From JACRPH01 sp041665465 (lineage in GTDB: Archaea; Nanobdellota; Nanobdellia; Woesearchaeales; GW2011-AR9), in NCBI GenBank assembly GCA_041665465.1, contig JBAYIU010000001.1, positions 992,001-1,056,000 on the forward strand: a DNA stretch of 64,000 nucleotides, given 5' to 3'. This document shows, in pieces, positions 52,653 through 60,352 of the stretch. The translations under genes were made by a program, and so were the position numbers. The notes under the pieces were generated by a model. It saw nothing but the letters and a program-made list of their open reading frames with translations. It ran no database searches and was not told the DNA's origin. Positions within the stretch are counted from its first letter, which is position 1; the number at the start of each line of letters is the position of its first letter.

Positions 52653-53471
52653 ATGGGAATAGAAGATACTTTAACTACGATTGATTCACTAGTCACTAAA
52701 TCAGAACAAGGGGTTTTTGTGGAGAGAGAGTTATTTCCTTATGTCTTCGAATTGATTAAGGATCCTTCTTCCCTTCCTGAAGATAAACTCTCTGTGGCTG
52801 AGGATCTTTTCCATCGGATTGCGGCGATGGACAAGTCTACTTATCATGGGTGTGGTTTTTATCATAAACTTAGAGAATCTTTCCTTCCTTTTGTTCATCA
52901 AGTCTTTGAAAGAGCAGTTTATACTGAACCTTACTACAATTGCCAGCCAGAAGTTCTTTTTGGATATTTAGTTACTAATGCCAAAAAGAATGGATATGGG
53001 GATGAGGAAATGTTCGGTTTTCTTAATTCTCGTAGTGGGGACATAATAAAATACTCCGGGAAACCATTAGATTTAGCTCTTTTACCTAAAGAAGATTCAA
53101 GTAATATTAAGATGGCCTTGACTAATTTTTTAGATGATGGGGGACATCATGCCACTTGGTCAGGGTTAGTAGCTTCCATAATTTTCCCTTTTCCAGAAGT
53201 TCAATCTAAGATCGTGGATAATTTGAGGGTAAAGATGAGGGAGATCGAGGAAGTGATGGGTGCTCCACAACAGCAAGATGATAATTGGCATATCTTTGGG
53301 AATCCATCAATGATGGCCAAAACTTTATATTGTATTAAAAGAGAAGAGGGATATAAACAAATGGGGGCACTTCTGAGTAGCTGTTATACCTATAGAAATC
53401 ATTTAGAAAGATGGAATCAAGCTCAAGGTAAAGTTAGAGAGTTAGCAGCAAGTCTCTTAGAACAGCAATAA
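52653..53471 (+). CDS. Unknown soluble protein
   Basis: A 272-residue helical protein starting MGIEDTLTTIDSLVTKSEQGVF. Scattered His and Cys (STYHGCGFYHK, HHATWSGL, DDNWHIFGN) may be metal-binding. No family recognised. Convergent with the DUF5652-like gene, with 22 bases between. Confidence 0.5.
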   Translation: MGIEDTLTTIDSLVTKSEQGVFVERELFPYVFELIKDPSSLPEDKLSVAEDLFHRIAAMDKSTYHGCGFYHKLRESFLPFVHQVFERAVYTEPYYNCQPEVLFGYLVTNAKKNGYGDEEMFGFLNSRSGDIIKYSGKPLDLALLPKEDSSNIKMALTNFLDDGGHHATWSGLVASIIFPFPEVQSKIVDNLRVKMREIEEVMGAPQQQDDNWHIFGNPSMMAKTLYCIKREEGYKQMGALLSSCYTYRNHLERWNQAQGKVRELAASLLEQQ

Positions 53472-53493
53472 AAATTATAAAAAATAAAAAGAA

Positions 53494-53766
53494 TTATCTT
53501 TTCTTTCTCTTCTTAACCGGAGCTTTCACACTAACATTCTTAACTTCAGAAGATCCGATAGTCTTTGGTTTGAACCATAAGAGATAAATTATGGGTAATA
53601 CTCCTACTGTGTTAATAATCAAGATAGCAATAAACCATCCTTTTTGTTGATATTTTCCAGCATACCATAATCCTAATCCTTTCCAAATCAAATCCCAGAC
53701 CATAAATAAGAAGAATATTGACATCATCCACATGGTTGGTTGATACATCGCATTAACATCTATCAT
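53494..53766 (-). CDS. DUF5652-like membrane protein
   Basis: A 90-residue protein with two helices: residues about 12-32 (WMMSIFFLFMVWDLIWKGLGLW) and 42-62 (FIAILIINTVGVLPIIYLLW). This YQPTMWMMSIFFLFMVWDLIWKGLGLWYAGK pattern matches DUF5652. The C-terminus is basic. Function unknown. Confidence 0.75.
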   Translation of the reverse strand: MIDVNAMYQPTMWMMSIFFLFMVWDLIWKGLGLWYAGKYQQKGWFIAILIINTVGVLPIIYLLWFKPKTIGSSEVKNVSVKAPVKKRKKR

Positions 53767-53838
53767 TTTATAACTCCTCCGTTTTAATGTAAAAAAAGAA
53801 AATTAAAGAATATATAAAAGTTGTGTTAAGTAGAACGA

Positions 53839-54699
53839 TTATTTCAGTTTAGTCTTACTAATCTTATCAAGATCTTCTAAAATGTCTGAAGCGATAAAAG
53901 TATATCCTTTTTTCTTCTTCAACAACTGATCTCCTACCCAACCGTTAATGTAAGACGCAGCAACTGCACTCTTAAACTGGTCTTTTGTTTTTGCTAGGAA
54001 CCCAGCAACTAAACCTGCCAATAGATCTCCAGTTCCTGCTTTAGTCATACCTTGGTTTCCGGTGCGATTATAAGCAATCTTGTTTCTAGAGATAATAATA
54101 TCTGTTGGTCCTTTAATTAACAATACATTATTGTTCTGCAAAAAGTAACGTAAGTTTCCTTGCAAGATCTCTGCCTTCTCTTTAGCATTAGATTCTCTTA
54201 GTTTAGGAAGTAAAAATTCTTTCCCACTATTAGTTAGCATGATCTCTAACTCGGTTTCGTGGGGAGTAAGAATGGCGTTGTGGAAATCTTTGAAGGATAA
54301 TGATTTCAATGCATCGGCATCGATAACTTTCATCTTAGGAGATTTCTTAATCAAATACTGGCAGAATTTGTCTGCTTTTTTGGTTACTCCATTTCCAATA
54401 AGTACTGCATCAAAATGTTCTGCAAACTTAACCATCTCTTTAGCATTTTTAATATTAAAATAACTCCCTTTAACTTTATGGGTGATTAAATCGGGAGACA
54501 TCCTGTTGATGGTCCAGGCCACTTTCTCCGGGGCAGCAATAGTCACAGAATCGCAGCCCGATCTTAGTGCTGCTAAACCCGCCAAAGCTACTGCTCCAAC
54601 GTAATCTTCAGATCCGCCGATAATTAAAGCATAACCGTTTTCCCCTTTATGAGAGGTTTTTTTGCGGTCCATCAATTTTTTAATTTGGTTTATGTTCAT
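53839..54699 (-). CDS. nnrD: ADP/ATP-dependent NAD(P)H-hydrate dehydratase
   Basis: A 286-residue protein of the ribokinase-like NnrD/CARKD family, which repairs hydrated NADPH. Signatures: YALIIGGSEDYVGAVALAGLAALRSGCDSVT near the N-terminus, DADALKSL, LTPHETELE and NQGMTKAGTGDLLAGLVAGFLA with the GTGD catalytic Asp. In bacteria it is often fused to the NnrE epimerase; here it stands alone and no epimerase is in the window. Confidence 0.92.
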   Translation of the reverse strand: MNINQIKKLMDRKKTSHKGENGYALIIGGSEDYVGAVALAGLAALRSGCDSVTIAAPEKVAWTINRMSPDLITHKVKGSYFNIKNAKEMVKFAEHFDAVLIGNGVTKKADKFCQYLIKKSPKMKVIDADALKSLSFKDFHNAILTPHETELEIMLTNSGKEFLLPKLRESNAKEKAEILQGNLRYFLQNNNVLLIKGPTDIIISRNKIAYNRTGNQGMTKAGTGDLLAGLVAGFLAKTKDQFKSAVAASYINGWVGDQLLKKKKGYTFIASDILEDLDKISKTKLK

Positions 54700-54908
54700 C
54701 TTAGCGTAAGTCCCTTTTCGAGGAAGACTATTTTTTCCATTTATAATAGTTTGTTGTAATTGTGTAGTAAGAAATGTTAAAAATGGTACTTATTTATAAA
54801 GGTAACGTTTTTTGGAAAGTTGGTTTATAAAGAGGAGCTTATTTACTAGTTGTAAAGGGCGTGTTTTTGAAGAAAACCTTTTTAAATAGTCTTAATTCTG
54901 ACTAAAAT

Positions 54909-55616
54909 ATGATTTATACCCTTCAAATATCTCAGGAATTGCCGGGAGTAGATTTTAAAGAAGTAACCGTAATTTCTGATGATAAGCTTTCGGGGATATT
55001 GAGAAGATCAGCTGTTGATGCTGATTTTCGTTCGGTTTACATTGAAAAGTTAACCCAAGGAAGTTTAGCTGAAGAGAACCAGTTTTTAGAAGAATTGGTT
55101 GGCAGGTATGGGGTTAACCTGATCTCTTGCGATCCTCGTGGATATACCCTTTTTAGAGTTAAAGAACAAAAGAGACCGGGAAGAGATTTTCCCGGTGTGG
55201 GAGTAGGAGTAATCGTTCTTAACGAGAAAGGGGAACTGGCCATGCTTCGACGTAAGAATACCAATAACCGAGCTGGAAAGTGGGAAGTTCCTGGCGGAAC
55301 AGTAGAATTAGGCCAAGGGACTTATGAATGTGGAGAAATTGAAACTTGGCAAGAAACTACTATGAAAGTCAAGGTTAAAGGTTGTGTGGGCGTTTATGAA
55401 GATATGGTTGAAGGACAGCATTGGTATTCTTTTGGGTTAGTGGCAGAACATCTAGAAGGTACACTCCAAATTGGAGAAGTTACTAAATTCGACGCTTGCG
55501 GTTATTTTTCTTTAGATCATCTTCCTGTGAATACTTCTCTTCTGACGCTAAAATTATTAGATGATTATACTCGCGCGGGAGATAAATATCTTCCTTTGGA
55601 TAGGATTTCTGAATAG
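54909..55616 (+). CDS. Nudix-fold protein with degenerate Nudix box
   Basis: A 235-residue protein. The C-terminal half (from about 95) has the Nudix fold, GVIVLNEKGELAMLRRKN..GKWEVPGGTVELG. The box reads G-G-T-V-E-L-G-Q at 129-136 and I-E-T-W-Q-E-T at 144-150, so several catalytic positions differ from GX5EX7REUXEE: the first Glu is Gln, and REU is IET. Some metal-binding acids may remain. The N-terminal 85 residues are unrelated. Hydrolase activity is doubtful. Confidence 0.75.
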   Translation: MIYTLQISQELPGVDFKEVTVISDDKLSGILRRSAVDADFRSVYIEKLTQGSLAEENQFLEELVGRYGVNLISCDPRGYTLFRVKEQKRPGRDFPGVGVGVIVLNEKGELAMLRRKNTNNRAGKWEVPGGTVELGQGTYECGEIETWQETTMKVKVKGCVGVYEDMVEGQHWYSFGLVAEHLEGTLQIGEVTKFDACGYFSLDHLPVNTSLLTLKLLDDYTRAGDKYLPLDRISE

Positions 55617-55658
55617 ATTAAGAAACTTTTTTAAATGCCTTTGATAATCGGAGAGTGT

Positions 55659-55878
55659 GGCCCCATAGCTTACCCTGGCAAACTTTTTTCAAAAGTTTGA
55701 TCAAAAGGAAGGCGGGCATAAAGCCCACCACTTTGGAACTAAATTTGAAGAAGTTTGGGGAACTGGAGCGCTGCTCTTATACGGGCGTGTTTCATACAAA
55801 ACGCAACTCAAGTTAAGCAGAGGTTCCGGGTTCAAAAGCAAGCAATTTAATTGTTTGCAGAAAGTCCCGGTGGGGCCA
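55659..55878 (+). tRNA. tRNA-Ile (UAU) with three apparent introns
   Basis: The acceptor GGCCCCA pairs with TGGGGCC, with A73 at 55878. The anticodon stem CTGCT/AGCAG encloses TAT at 55778-55780. Three inserts are seen: about 84 bases in the D-loop (about 55680-55763) with hairpins AAACTTTT/AAAAGTTT and GGGC/GCCC; 33 bases after position 37 (55782-55814); and 28 bases in the T-loop (55837-55864) with a 9-bp hairpin. Removing all leaves a standard tRNA body. The reading UAU is unusual in archaea, which normally read AUA with a modified CAU tRNA. Confidence 0.82.
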
Positions 55879-55887
55879 CTTTTATTA

Positions 55888-56475
55888 TTATGATTTTGCG
55901 TCGTACATTACGATTACTCTAAATCCTTCTGAAAATCTTTCGAATCCTACTTTAACGCAACTATCATAATATACGACTGGTAAGCCTTTACTTCTTTCCA
56001 TCTTTGACAATTCTTCTTTTTTTGGAATAGTTATCTTTGTAAAATCAATTCCCTCTCCGGGGTCTTCAACTATTGCAGCAAGAGCGTTCTTTCCTCGATG
56101 AAGAGCTACTTTAACTGGCCCTTTGTTGCCATAATCTGAACCATGTTCTATGGCATTCATTATTGCTTCAATAACTCGATTAAACGTGCCAAAGAGTTCA
56201 GATTCCATTTGATAATAACTTATGTTTTTAATAAGTAGTTCCGATCTTAAGATTCCTTGATGGTAAAAAGCGGATTGCAGTTTCCATCCCGCTCTTTTTC
56301 TTTCTCTGGAAGAATATCCCTCTCTTGATTCAATTTCTCTTCCTTCTTTAAGTGCAAGGACTACGGGATTATCTTTATCTAAAATATATTCCTCTAGATT
56401 TGCAATCTCTGGATCGATTAATGGTTCGCCCATTCTTTGCAATGCTGTTTCTAAAGTTAAAGTTGAATCAAACAT
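55888..56475 (-). CDS. HATPase (RsbW-like) anti-sigma type ATPase domain protein
   Basis: A 195-residue protein. The C-terminal half contains the N-box EAIMNAIEHGSDYGNKG and the G1 box VEDPGEGID of the RsbW/HATPase_c_2 fold, then KGLPVVYY as the third motif. The N-terminal part is helical (TLETALQRMGEPLIDPEI). A role as a serine kinase or ATP-binding regulator is possible, but archaea lack bacterial sigma factors. The paralogous Rossmann gene at 56478 is 2 bases upstream. Confidence 0.75.
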   Translation of the reverse strand: MFDSTLTLETALQRMGEPLIDPEIANLEEYILDKDNPVVLALKEGREIESREGYSSRERKRAGWKLQSAFYHQGILRSELLIKNISYYQMESELFGTFNRVIEAIMNAIEHGSDYGNKGPVKVALHRGKNALAAIVEDPGEGIDFTKITIPKKEELSKMERSKGLPVVYYDSCVKVGFERFSEGFRVIVMYDAKS

Positions 56476-56477
56476 AT

Positions 56478-57125
56478 TTATCTCCTCAACTCCAGTATTG
56501 TATTGTAAGAATATCTGGGAAGGAGCAAACCCTCTTGTAAAAGAGATCTCTTTTCCGCTAATCCCGACTCCAGTTGCTCTGAAGTTAATCCGGTGCGATA
56601 AGCATCATCGGTCAATTCGATGCGTCTAGTTTCATTAATTCGTTCGTTTTTTTCTAACTTGTCGGAGATATTATCATAACCACTAATCGCAATAATCCCT
56701 TTTTCTGTTATAGCATTACTATAGTTTTCTAAAGTCCGATCTACGGCATCATTTTTAATCCATACCTGTAAAGTACCATGGTCCCAAATTAACCCGTATT
56801 CTTTCTCTGGAAGAGGGTATTTGGTAATATCCCCAATGATAAAGTTAATGGTTCCAAGAGGAACTCTAGAAGCAAGTAAATGGAAGTAATTTCTAACTTT
56901 AAACCAGCAATGAGATCCTCCTTCCGGCGCTTTATAGTCCTGTTCAAAGACATCTAATCTACCTTTTCTTCCGGCTAGTCTTTCAGCGAACCAGATGGCA
57001 GCACGATCCATAGGTGGAGCACAAAGGTCATAATTTAAACCAGCACGATGGTCTGCTCCCGGTCCTACTACGAGAATGGGTTGGTCGAAATCTACAACTT
57101 GTTCTAAGTAATCTGAAGTTATCAT
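56478..57125 (-). CDS. Rossmann-like protein, paralogue of 58776-59549
   Basis: A 215-residue protein starting MITSDYLEQVVDFDQPILVVGPG. It is similar along its length to the protein at 58776-59549, including a WFAERLAGRKGRLDVFEQD block, INFIIGDITKYPLPEKEYGLIWDHGTLQ, and a NYSNAITEKGIIAISGYDN block. The layout suggests a SAM-dependent methyltransferase-like Rossmann fold with the GxGx motif replaced by VVGPGADH. ATG 57125 is chosen as it matches the paralogue start. Confidence 0.65.
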   Translation of the reverse strand: MITSDYLEQVVDFDQPILVVGPGADHRAGLNYDLCAPPMDRAAIWFAERLAGRKGRLDVFEQDYKAPEGGSHCWFKVRNYFHLLASRVPLGTINFIIGDITKYPLPEKEYGLIWDHGTLQVWIKNDAVDRTLENYSNAITEKGIIAISGYDNISDKLEKNERINETRRIELTDDAYRTGLTSEQLESGLAEKRSLLQEGLLLPRYSYNTILELRR

Positions 57126-57197
57126 AGTTAATAGACACCCAAGAACCACTTATTAGGGTGTAAAAATAAAGTCTATTTTAATTAGTTTTCGGTAGAA

Positions 57198-57962
57198 TTA
57201 ATGTTTAATCTTTTCTGAAGAAACATCCCACAAAATCTTGAAATAAGTCTTAAAACTCTCGGCTACATTCTTGTTATGAATAACAATAGACATAGGAGTT
57301 TCATGTTTCATGGCAATAGCAATAGTGTCTCCGTAAATCTCTATCCAGGCATGAGTGTTCCCTTTCTGTGGAAGATATTTGACTTTAGTAAACGGTTGCT
57401 TTTTTCTTCTCTCCCCATACTCTTGAGCGTCTTGATTATAAATAGTCCAACTAGTTATTTTCTTTTTGATTCTTCTTTGGTTCCAATCATCCCAATAACC
57501 CAAAATATTTTCATGTCCGGAAGCAGGATTTCCAAAGAAGTAAAAATTTTCTTTTGGTTTGGTTTCTTTCAAAGCAGTTTCTCGGATGTTCTTAATCCCT
57601 TCTGTCCCCTCAAACACTTGCGCTTCTTTTACTGTCTCTCTTTTTCCAATCAATCCTTCAAAATAAGGAAGCATTTTCTCAAACTGGACTTTCTGTTCTT
57701 CTAGTTTTTTCTCTTTGTTTCCAATGAAATCTATGATCCTTTGAGGAGGAGCAGCAGTAAAATAGCTAACATTGTTTCTTTCATAATGACTCACTAAACC
57801 TTTACGAATTAATTTCTCAGAGATTTCATACAGCTTAGATCGAGAGACCCCTGCTTCTTTAGCTATCTTGCCAGAACTGGAAGAACCTAGTTGAAGAAGA
57901 GCAAGATAAACTTTAATTTCTCCCTCCGTAAGTCCTATTTCTTTGAGATATTCTTTCTCCAT
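57198..57962 (-). CDS. TrmB-family transcription regulator
   Basis: A 254-residue protein. The N-terminal winged-helix LKEIGLTEGEIKVYLALLQLGSSSSGKIAKEAGVSRSKLYEISEKLIRKGLV is typical of TrmB. A coiled linker follows, then an effector-like domain with YFFGNPASG. TrmB proteins control sugar transport or metabolism in Euryarchaeota; the target is unknown here. The start is preceded by aatacaaaac (possible TATA-like atttaaac in minus-strand orientation). Confidence 0.85.
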   Translation of the reverse strand: MEKEYLKEIGLTEGEIKVYLALLQLGSSSSGKIAKEAGVSRSKLYEISEKLIRKGLVSHYERNNVSYFTAAPPQRIIDFIGNKEKKLEEQKVQFEKMLPYFEGLIGKRETVKEAQVFEGTEGIKNIRETALKETKPKENFYFFGNPASGHENILGYWDDWNQRRIKKKITSWTIYNQDAQEYGERRKKQPFTKVKYLPQKGNTHAWIEIYGDTIAIAMKHETPMSIVIHNKNVAESFKTYFKILWDVSSEKIKH

Positions 57963-58085
57963 TCTTGTGTGGTTTGTTTTGTATTATTTAAACTTTTCTT
58001 ATTGTAACCCCTATAGGGGGTCAAAATATTATTATACTCTAGAGGTACTACTTATCGAAGGTAATTAAATACTCTGGTGAGATAA

Positions 58086-58391
58086 ATGAAAGAAGAAAAC
58101 GGTAATAATTTGAGTGGACTAACTAAAATCGTATTAGCTGTGACTGTTGGATACGATTTAGGTTGGATGGTCTCAGTTCCTCTTCCATCCATTGCTCATT
58201 ACGTTAATGAACATAAAGGGCCTTTTATCATAGGAGCTCTAAGTTTGGGTGCCTTGGTTTCTGGAGCATATGCCTTAAAACGATATTATAAACGGCAGGA
58301 TAGAATAGAAAGAGAAGTGGCCGAAGATATTATTAGGCATCATTATGATCGATTCGAAGAAGAGAGGAAACTAAGTAATGAAATGGATTAG
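58086..58391 (+). CDS. Small membrane protein with tail
   Basis: A 101-residue protein. Two hydrophobic segments at about residues 14-34 and 48-66 and a charged C-terminal helix (RYYKRQDRIEREVAEDIIRHH). Its end overlaps the next gene by 14 bases, so the two are probably coupled. No family recognised. Confidence 0.5.
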   Translation: MKEENGNNLSGLTKIVLAVTVGYDLGWMVSVPLPSIAHYVNEHKGPFIIGALSLGALVSGAYALKRYYKRQDRIEREVAEDIIRHHYDRFEEERKLSNEMD

Positions 58392-58821
58392 ACAAGAAGA
58401 CGGATGTTTGCACTATAGTATTGATGGTAAGGACCTAAGCGATGAAGTTCAGATGAATTACGAGATGGCCGAATGTTATTCCGGTTCTCGAAGAGTTCCT
58501 TGGTTTGGTAAATGGAAGGATATTCCCGAAACTTGGCATTTTCAATCTCTTGACGAAGTTAAAGGAATCCTTGCTGCCCGTTATGGGTCCAATAATCCTC
58601 CCATCACTGCTCCTCTTGGTTACGATTCCTTTTATCAATTAGAAAGAATTAGATTAAGAAGAGATGAAACAACTTATTCATTTCAGATAATCCCTGGTTC
58701 TGGAGGTTCTTCTGATGGTCATCCTCAATTTGTACATTGTCGAATTAAATATTCTCTTAGATCAGTCTTTGATCTTTATTGGACGGAGAAAGAATTAACC
58801 GGGAGAGTGAATGCGCCATAA
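58378..58821 (+). CDS. Unknown soluble protein
   Basis: A 147-residue protein of unknown family. It is strand-rich with several aromatic residues (MKWIRQEDGCLHYSIDGKD, WFGKWKDIPETWHF). The 3' end overlaps the convergent Rossmann-like gene by 46 bases. Confidence 0.5.
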   Translation: MKWIRQEDGCLHYSIDGKDLSDEVQMNYEMAECYSGSRRVPWFGKWKDIPETWHFQSLDEVKGILAARYGSNNPPITAPLGYDSFYQLERIRLRRDETTYSFQIIPGSGGSSDGHPQFVHCRIKYSLRSVFDLYWTEKELTGRVNAP

Positions 58822-59549
58822 TCTCCTTTATCTCGTCGAGGACTTTTCCTTATCTCTAAAATAACGGTATTTTGATATTGTGGAAATAACAGGTCTCCCT
58901 TAAGGAAGGGCGGTGTTTTAGTAAGACCCAAGCCTAATTCTTTATAGTTAAGAGTTGTTCGATAAGCATCTTTATCTAATTTGACTTTGTGGGGGTTATA
59001 TCGATCCATTCTCTCCAGAAGTTCTTGATCACCTTGATCAATGTCACTAGTTCCTAAACAGATTAATCCCTCTGGATCTAATCCTTGAAGATAATTATCC
59101 ATTATCCTGATGGATCGTTTATGACGATCATCGTATCCACTGTGTGGATTAACATGAGACCATTGATTTAAGGTTCCGTGATCCCATATTAAACCATACT
59201 CAAATATTGGTAAGTTGTACTCTGCGATGTCTCCTTGGAGATAATTTATTCTTCCCAAAGATGTTCTTTTTGTTAATTCTTCCAAATATCCTTTAAGTGC
59301 TTTAGGATTATGCGATCCTCCGAATGGAACTTCTATTGGTAAGTCGAATACATCTACTCTACCTTTTCTTCCAATTAGTTTTTCTGCAAACCAGATTAAA
59401 GCTATATCCATGGGGGGTAATGGAGCAGCTTTACCCTTTATTAACGGTTCAACCAACTCTTCGCAAGGAAAATATCTTACTCCTGGACCTACAACTAAGA
59501 TTGGTTGATCAAAGTCTACAATTTGTTCCAAGTAATCTGAAGTTATCAT
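58776..59549 (-). CDS. Rossmann-like protein, paralogue of 56478-57125
   Basis: A 257-residue protein starting MITSDYLEQIVDFDQPILVVGPGVRYF. An upstream ATG within the tRNA-Gly region is not used. It shares the blocks DIALIWFAEKLIGRKGRVDVFD, INYLQGDIAEYNLPIFEYGLIWDHGTLNQW and NYLQGLDPEGLICLG with the gene at 56478. The layout suggests a methyltransferase-like fold. The paralogues flank the TrmB gene region, so a local duplication is likely. Confidence 0.65.
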   Translation of the reverse strand: MITSDYLEQIVDFDQPILVVGPGVRYFPCEELVEPLIKGKAAPLPPMDIALIWFAEKLIGRKGRVDVFDLPIEVPFGGSHNPKALKGYLEELTKRTSLGRINYLQGDIAEYNLPIFEYGLIWDHGTLNQWSHVNPHSGYDDRHKRSIRIMDNYLQGLDPEGLICLGTSDIDQGDQELLERMDRYNPHKVKLDKDAYRTTLNYKELGLGLTKTPPFLKGDLLFPQYQNTVILEIRKSPRRDKGDYGAFTLPVNSFSVQ

Positions 59550-59584
59550 TTTAATTTTACCAGAACCGCCAAATAAAATATGAA

Positions 59585-59687
59585 TGCACCGACGGGGATT
59601 CGAACCCCGGTCACAGCCTCTTTGCTGTGCTGGATCATGCACTTGCTGATTGGCAAGGCCGCATAATAACCACTATACTATCGGTGC
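59585..59687 (-). tRNA. tRNA-Gly (GCC) with anticodon intron
   Basis: On the minus strand the acceptor GCACCGA pairs with TCGGTGC, with A73. The anticodon stem CGGCC/GGCTG (one G-U) encloses GCC in TTGCCA, with an insert of about 31 bases before A38. The insert can pair with the exon TTGC as GCAA. The T-arm CGGGG/CCCCG and its loop are uninterrupted. The variable loop is four bases. Confidence 0.87.
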
Positions 59688-59791
59688 ACAAAATGCTAAA
59701 ACTGTACTTTATTAATAAAACTTTTTATTGAAAAGTCCTGTTTCTAGTAGAAAAGTTTTATAAATAATTAACTTTAATGATTGTTTGGTTC

Positions 59792-59937
59792 CCCCACTTA
59801 GTTTAGCGGCTAGAACCCTCGGCTGTAGCAGTTGTTTGACAGTTGTCTCCGTGACAATCGGATGAAAAACAAACAGCCAAGGATACCGAGTGATCCCCGG
59901 TTCGAGTGTTAAACCGAAAATCCGGGAGTGGGGACCA
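59792..59937 (+). tRNA. tRNA-Tyr (GUA) with two introns and encoded CCA
   Basis: The acceptor CCCCACT pairs with AGTGGGG (59927-59933), A73 at 59934, and CCA is encoded at 59935-59937. C1-G72 is the archaeal tRNA-Tyr identity pair. The anticodon stem CTCGG/CCGAG encloses GTA at 59825-59827; a 56-base insert (59829-59884) follows position 37. The T-loop has a 14-base insert (about 59907-59920), the shortest of the set. The T-stem is CCCGG/CCGGG. None of the other tRNAs here has an encoded CCA. Confidence 0.87.
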
Positions 59938-60100
59938 TTTATTTTTAATACTATAAACCTATTCATCATATACTTCCGCCTCATTTCTACCAAAACCTTT
60001 ATAAATAAACCGCCTAATTTTACCCTTACATGAAATTCAGCGCTTCTACTCATAATAATCTCAAAACTTTATGGGCTAGAAGTAGGAATATCATACCAAT

Positions 60101-60221
60101 GCTCTGGTAGTGTAGCGGCCTAGCATGGAGCCCTGTCGGGCTTCCGAGCATAGAAAGGCTCCGACCCGGGTTCGAATGTTGTCGTTCAAATGAACACAAT
60201 AAGAAAGTCCCGGCCAGAGCG
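60101..60221 (+). tRNA. tRNA-Asp (GUC) with anticodon- and T-loop introns
   Basis: The acceptor GCTCTGG pairs with CCAGAGC, with G73 at 60221. The anticodon stem GAGCC/GGCTC encloses GTC at 60135-60137, and a 17-base insert (60139-60155) follows. The T-stem CCGGG/CCCGG surrounds a T-loop with about 31 extra bases (60177-60207) that form a long TTGT-GTTCA/TGAAC-ACAA hairpin. The tRNA-Lys gene starts 8 bases later. Confidence 0.88.
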
Positions 60222-60228
60222 CGTATAT

Positions 60229-60319
60229 GGGCCGGTAGCTTAGCTTGGTATAGCGTCTGACTTTTATGCTATGATGCACCGAAATCAGAAGGTCGCGAGT
60301 TCGAATCTCGTCCGGCCCG
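60229..60319 (+). tRNA. tRNA-Lys (UUU) with anticodon intron
   Basis: The acceptor GGGCCGG pairs with CCGGCCC, with G73 at 60319. The anticodon stem TCTGA/TCAGA encloses TTT at 60263-60265, followed by a 17-base insert (60267-60283). D- and T-arms are normal; the T-loop TTCGAAT is intact. It lies just upstream of the RNA polymerase operon and shares its direction. Confidence 0.9.
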
Positions 60320-60322
60320 CAT

Positions 60323-60335
60323 TATATTTAAAACA
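60323..60335 (+). promoter_or_regulatory. TATA-like box before rpoH
   Basis: The run ttatatttaaaac is 18-30 bases before the rpoH ATG at 60353, between tRNA-Lys and the RNA polymerase genes. It is a plausible promoter for the rpoH-rpoB2-rpoB1-rpoA1 operon, though read-through from the tRNA genes is possible. Confidence 0.5.
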
Positions 60336-60352
60336 GGAAGGGTAAAAACAAA

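Noticed and set aside
54700..54908. Hidden gene in the 209-base gap between nnrD and the Nudix gene
   Set aside because: No open frame with a start and no recognisable RNA; it holds divergent AT-rich promoter-like sequence.
55681..55763. The D-loop insert of tRNA-Ile as a separate small RNA gene
   Set aside because: The flanks pair as a complete tRNA; the insert alone has no promoter of its own, so an intron is simpler.
59550..59642. N-terminal extension of the Rossmann-like gene into tRNA-Gly
   Set aside because: The extra residues are translated tRNA sequence, and the paralogue supports the later start MITSDYLEQ.
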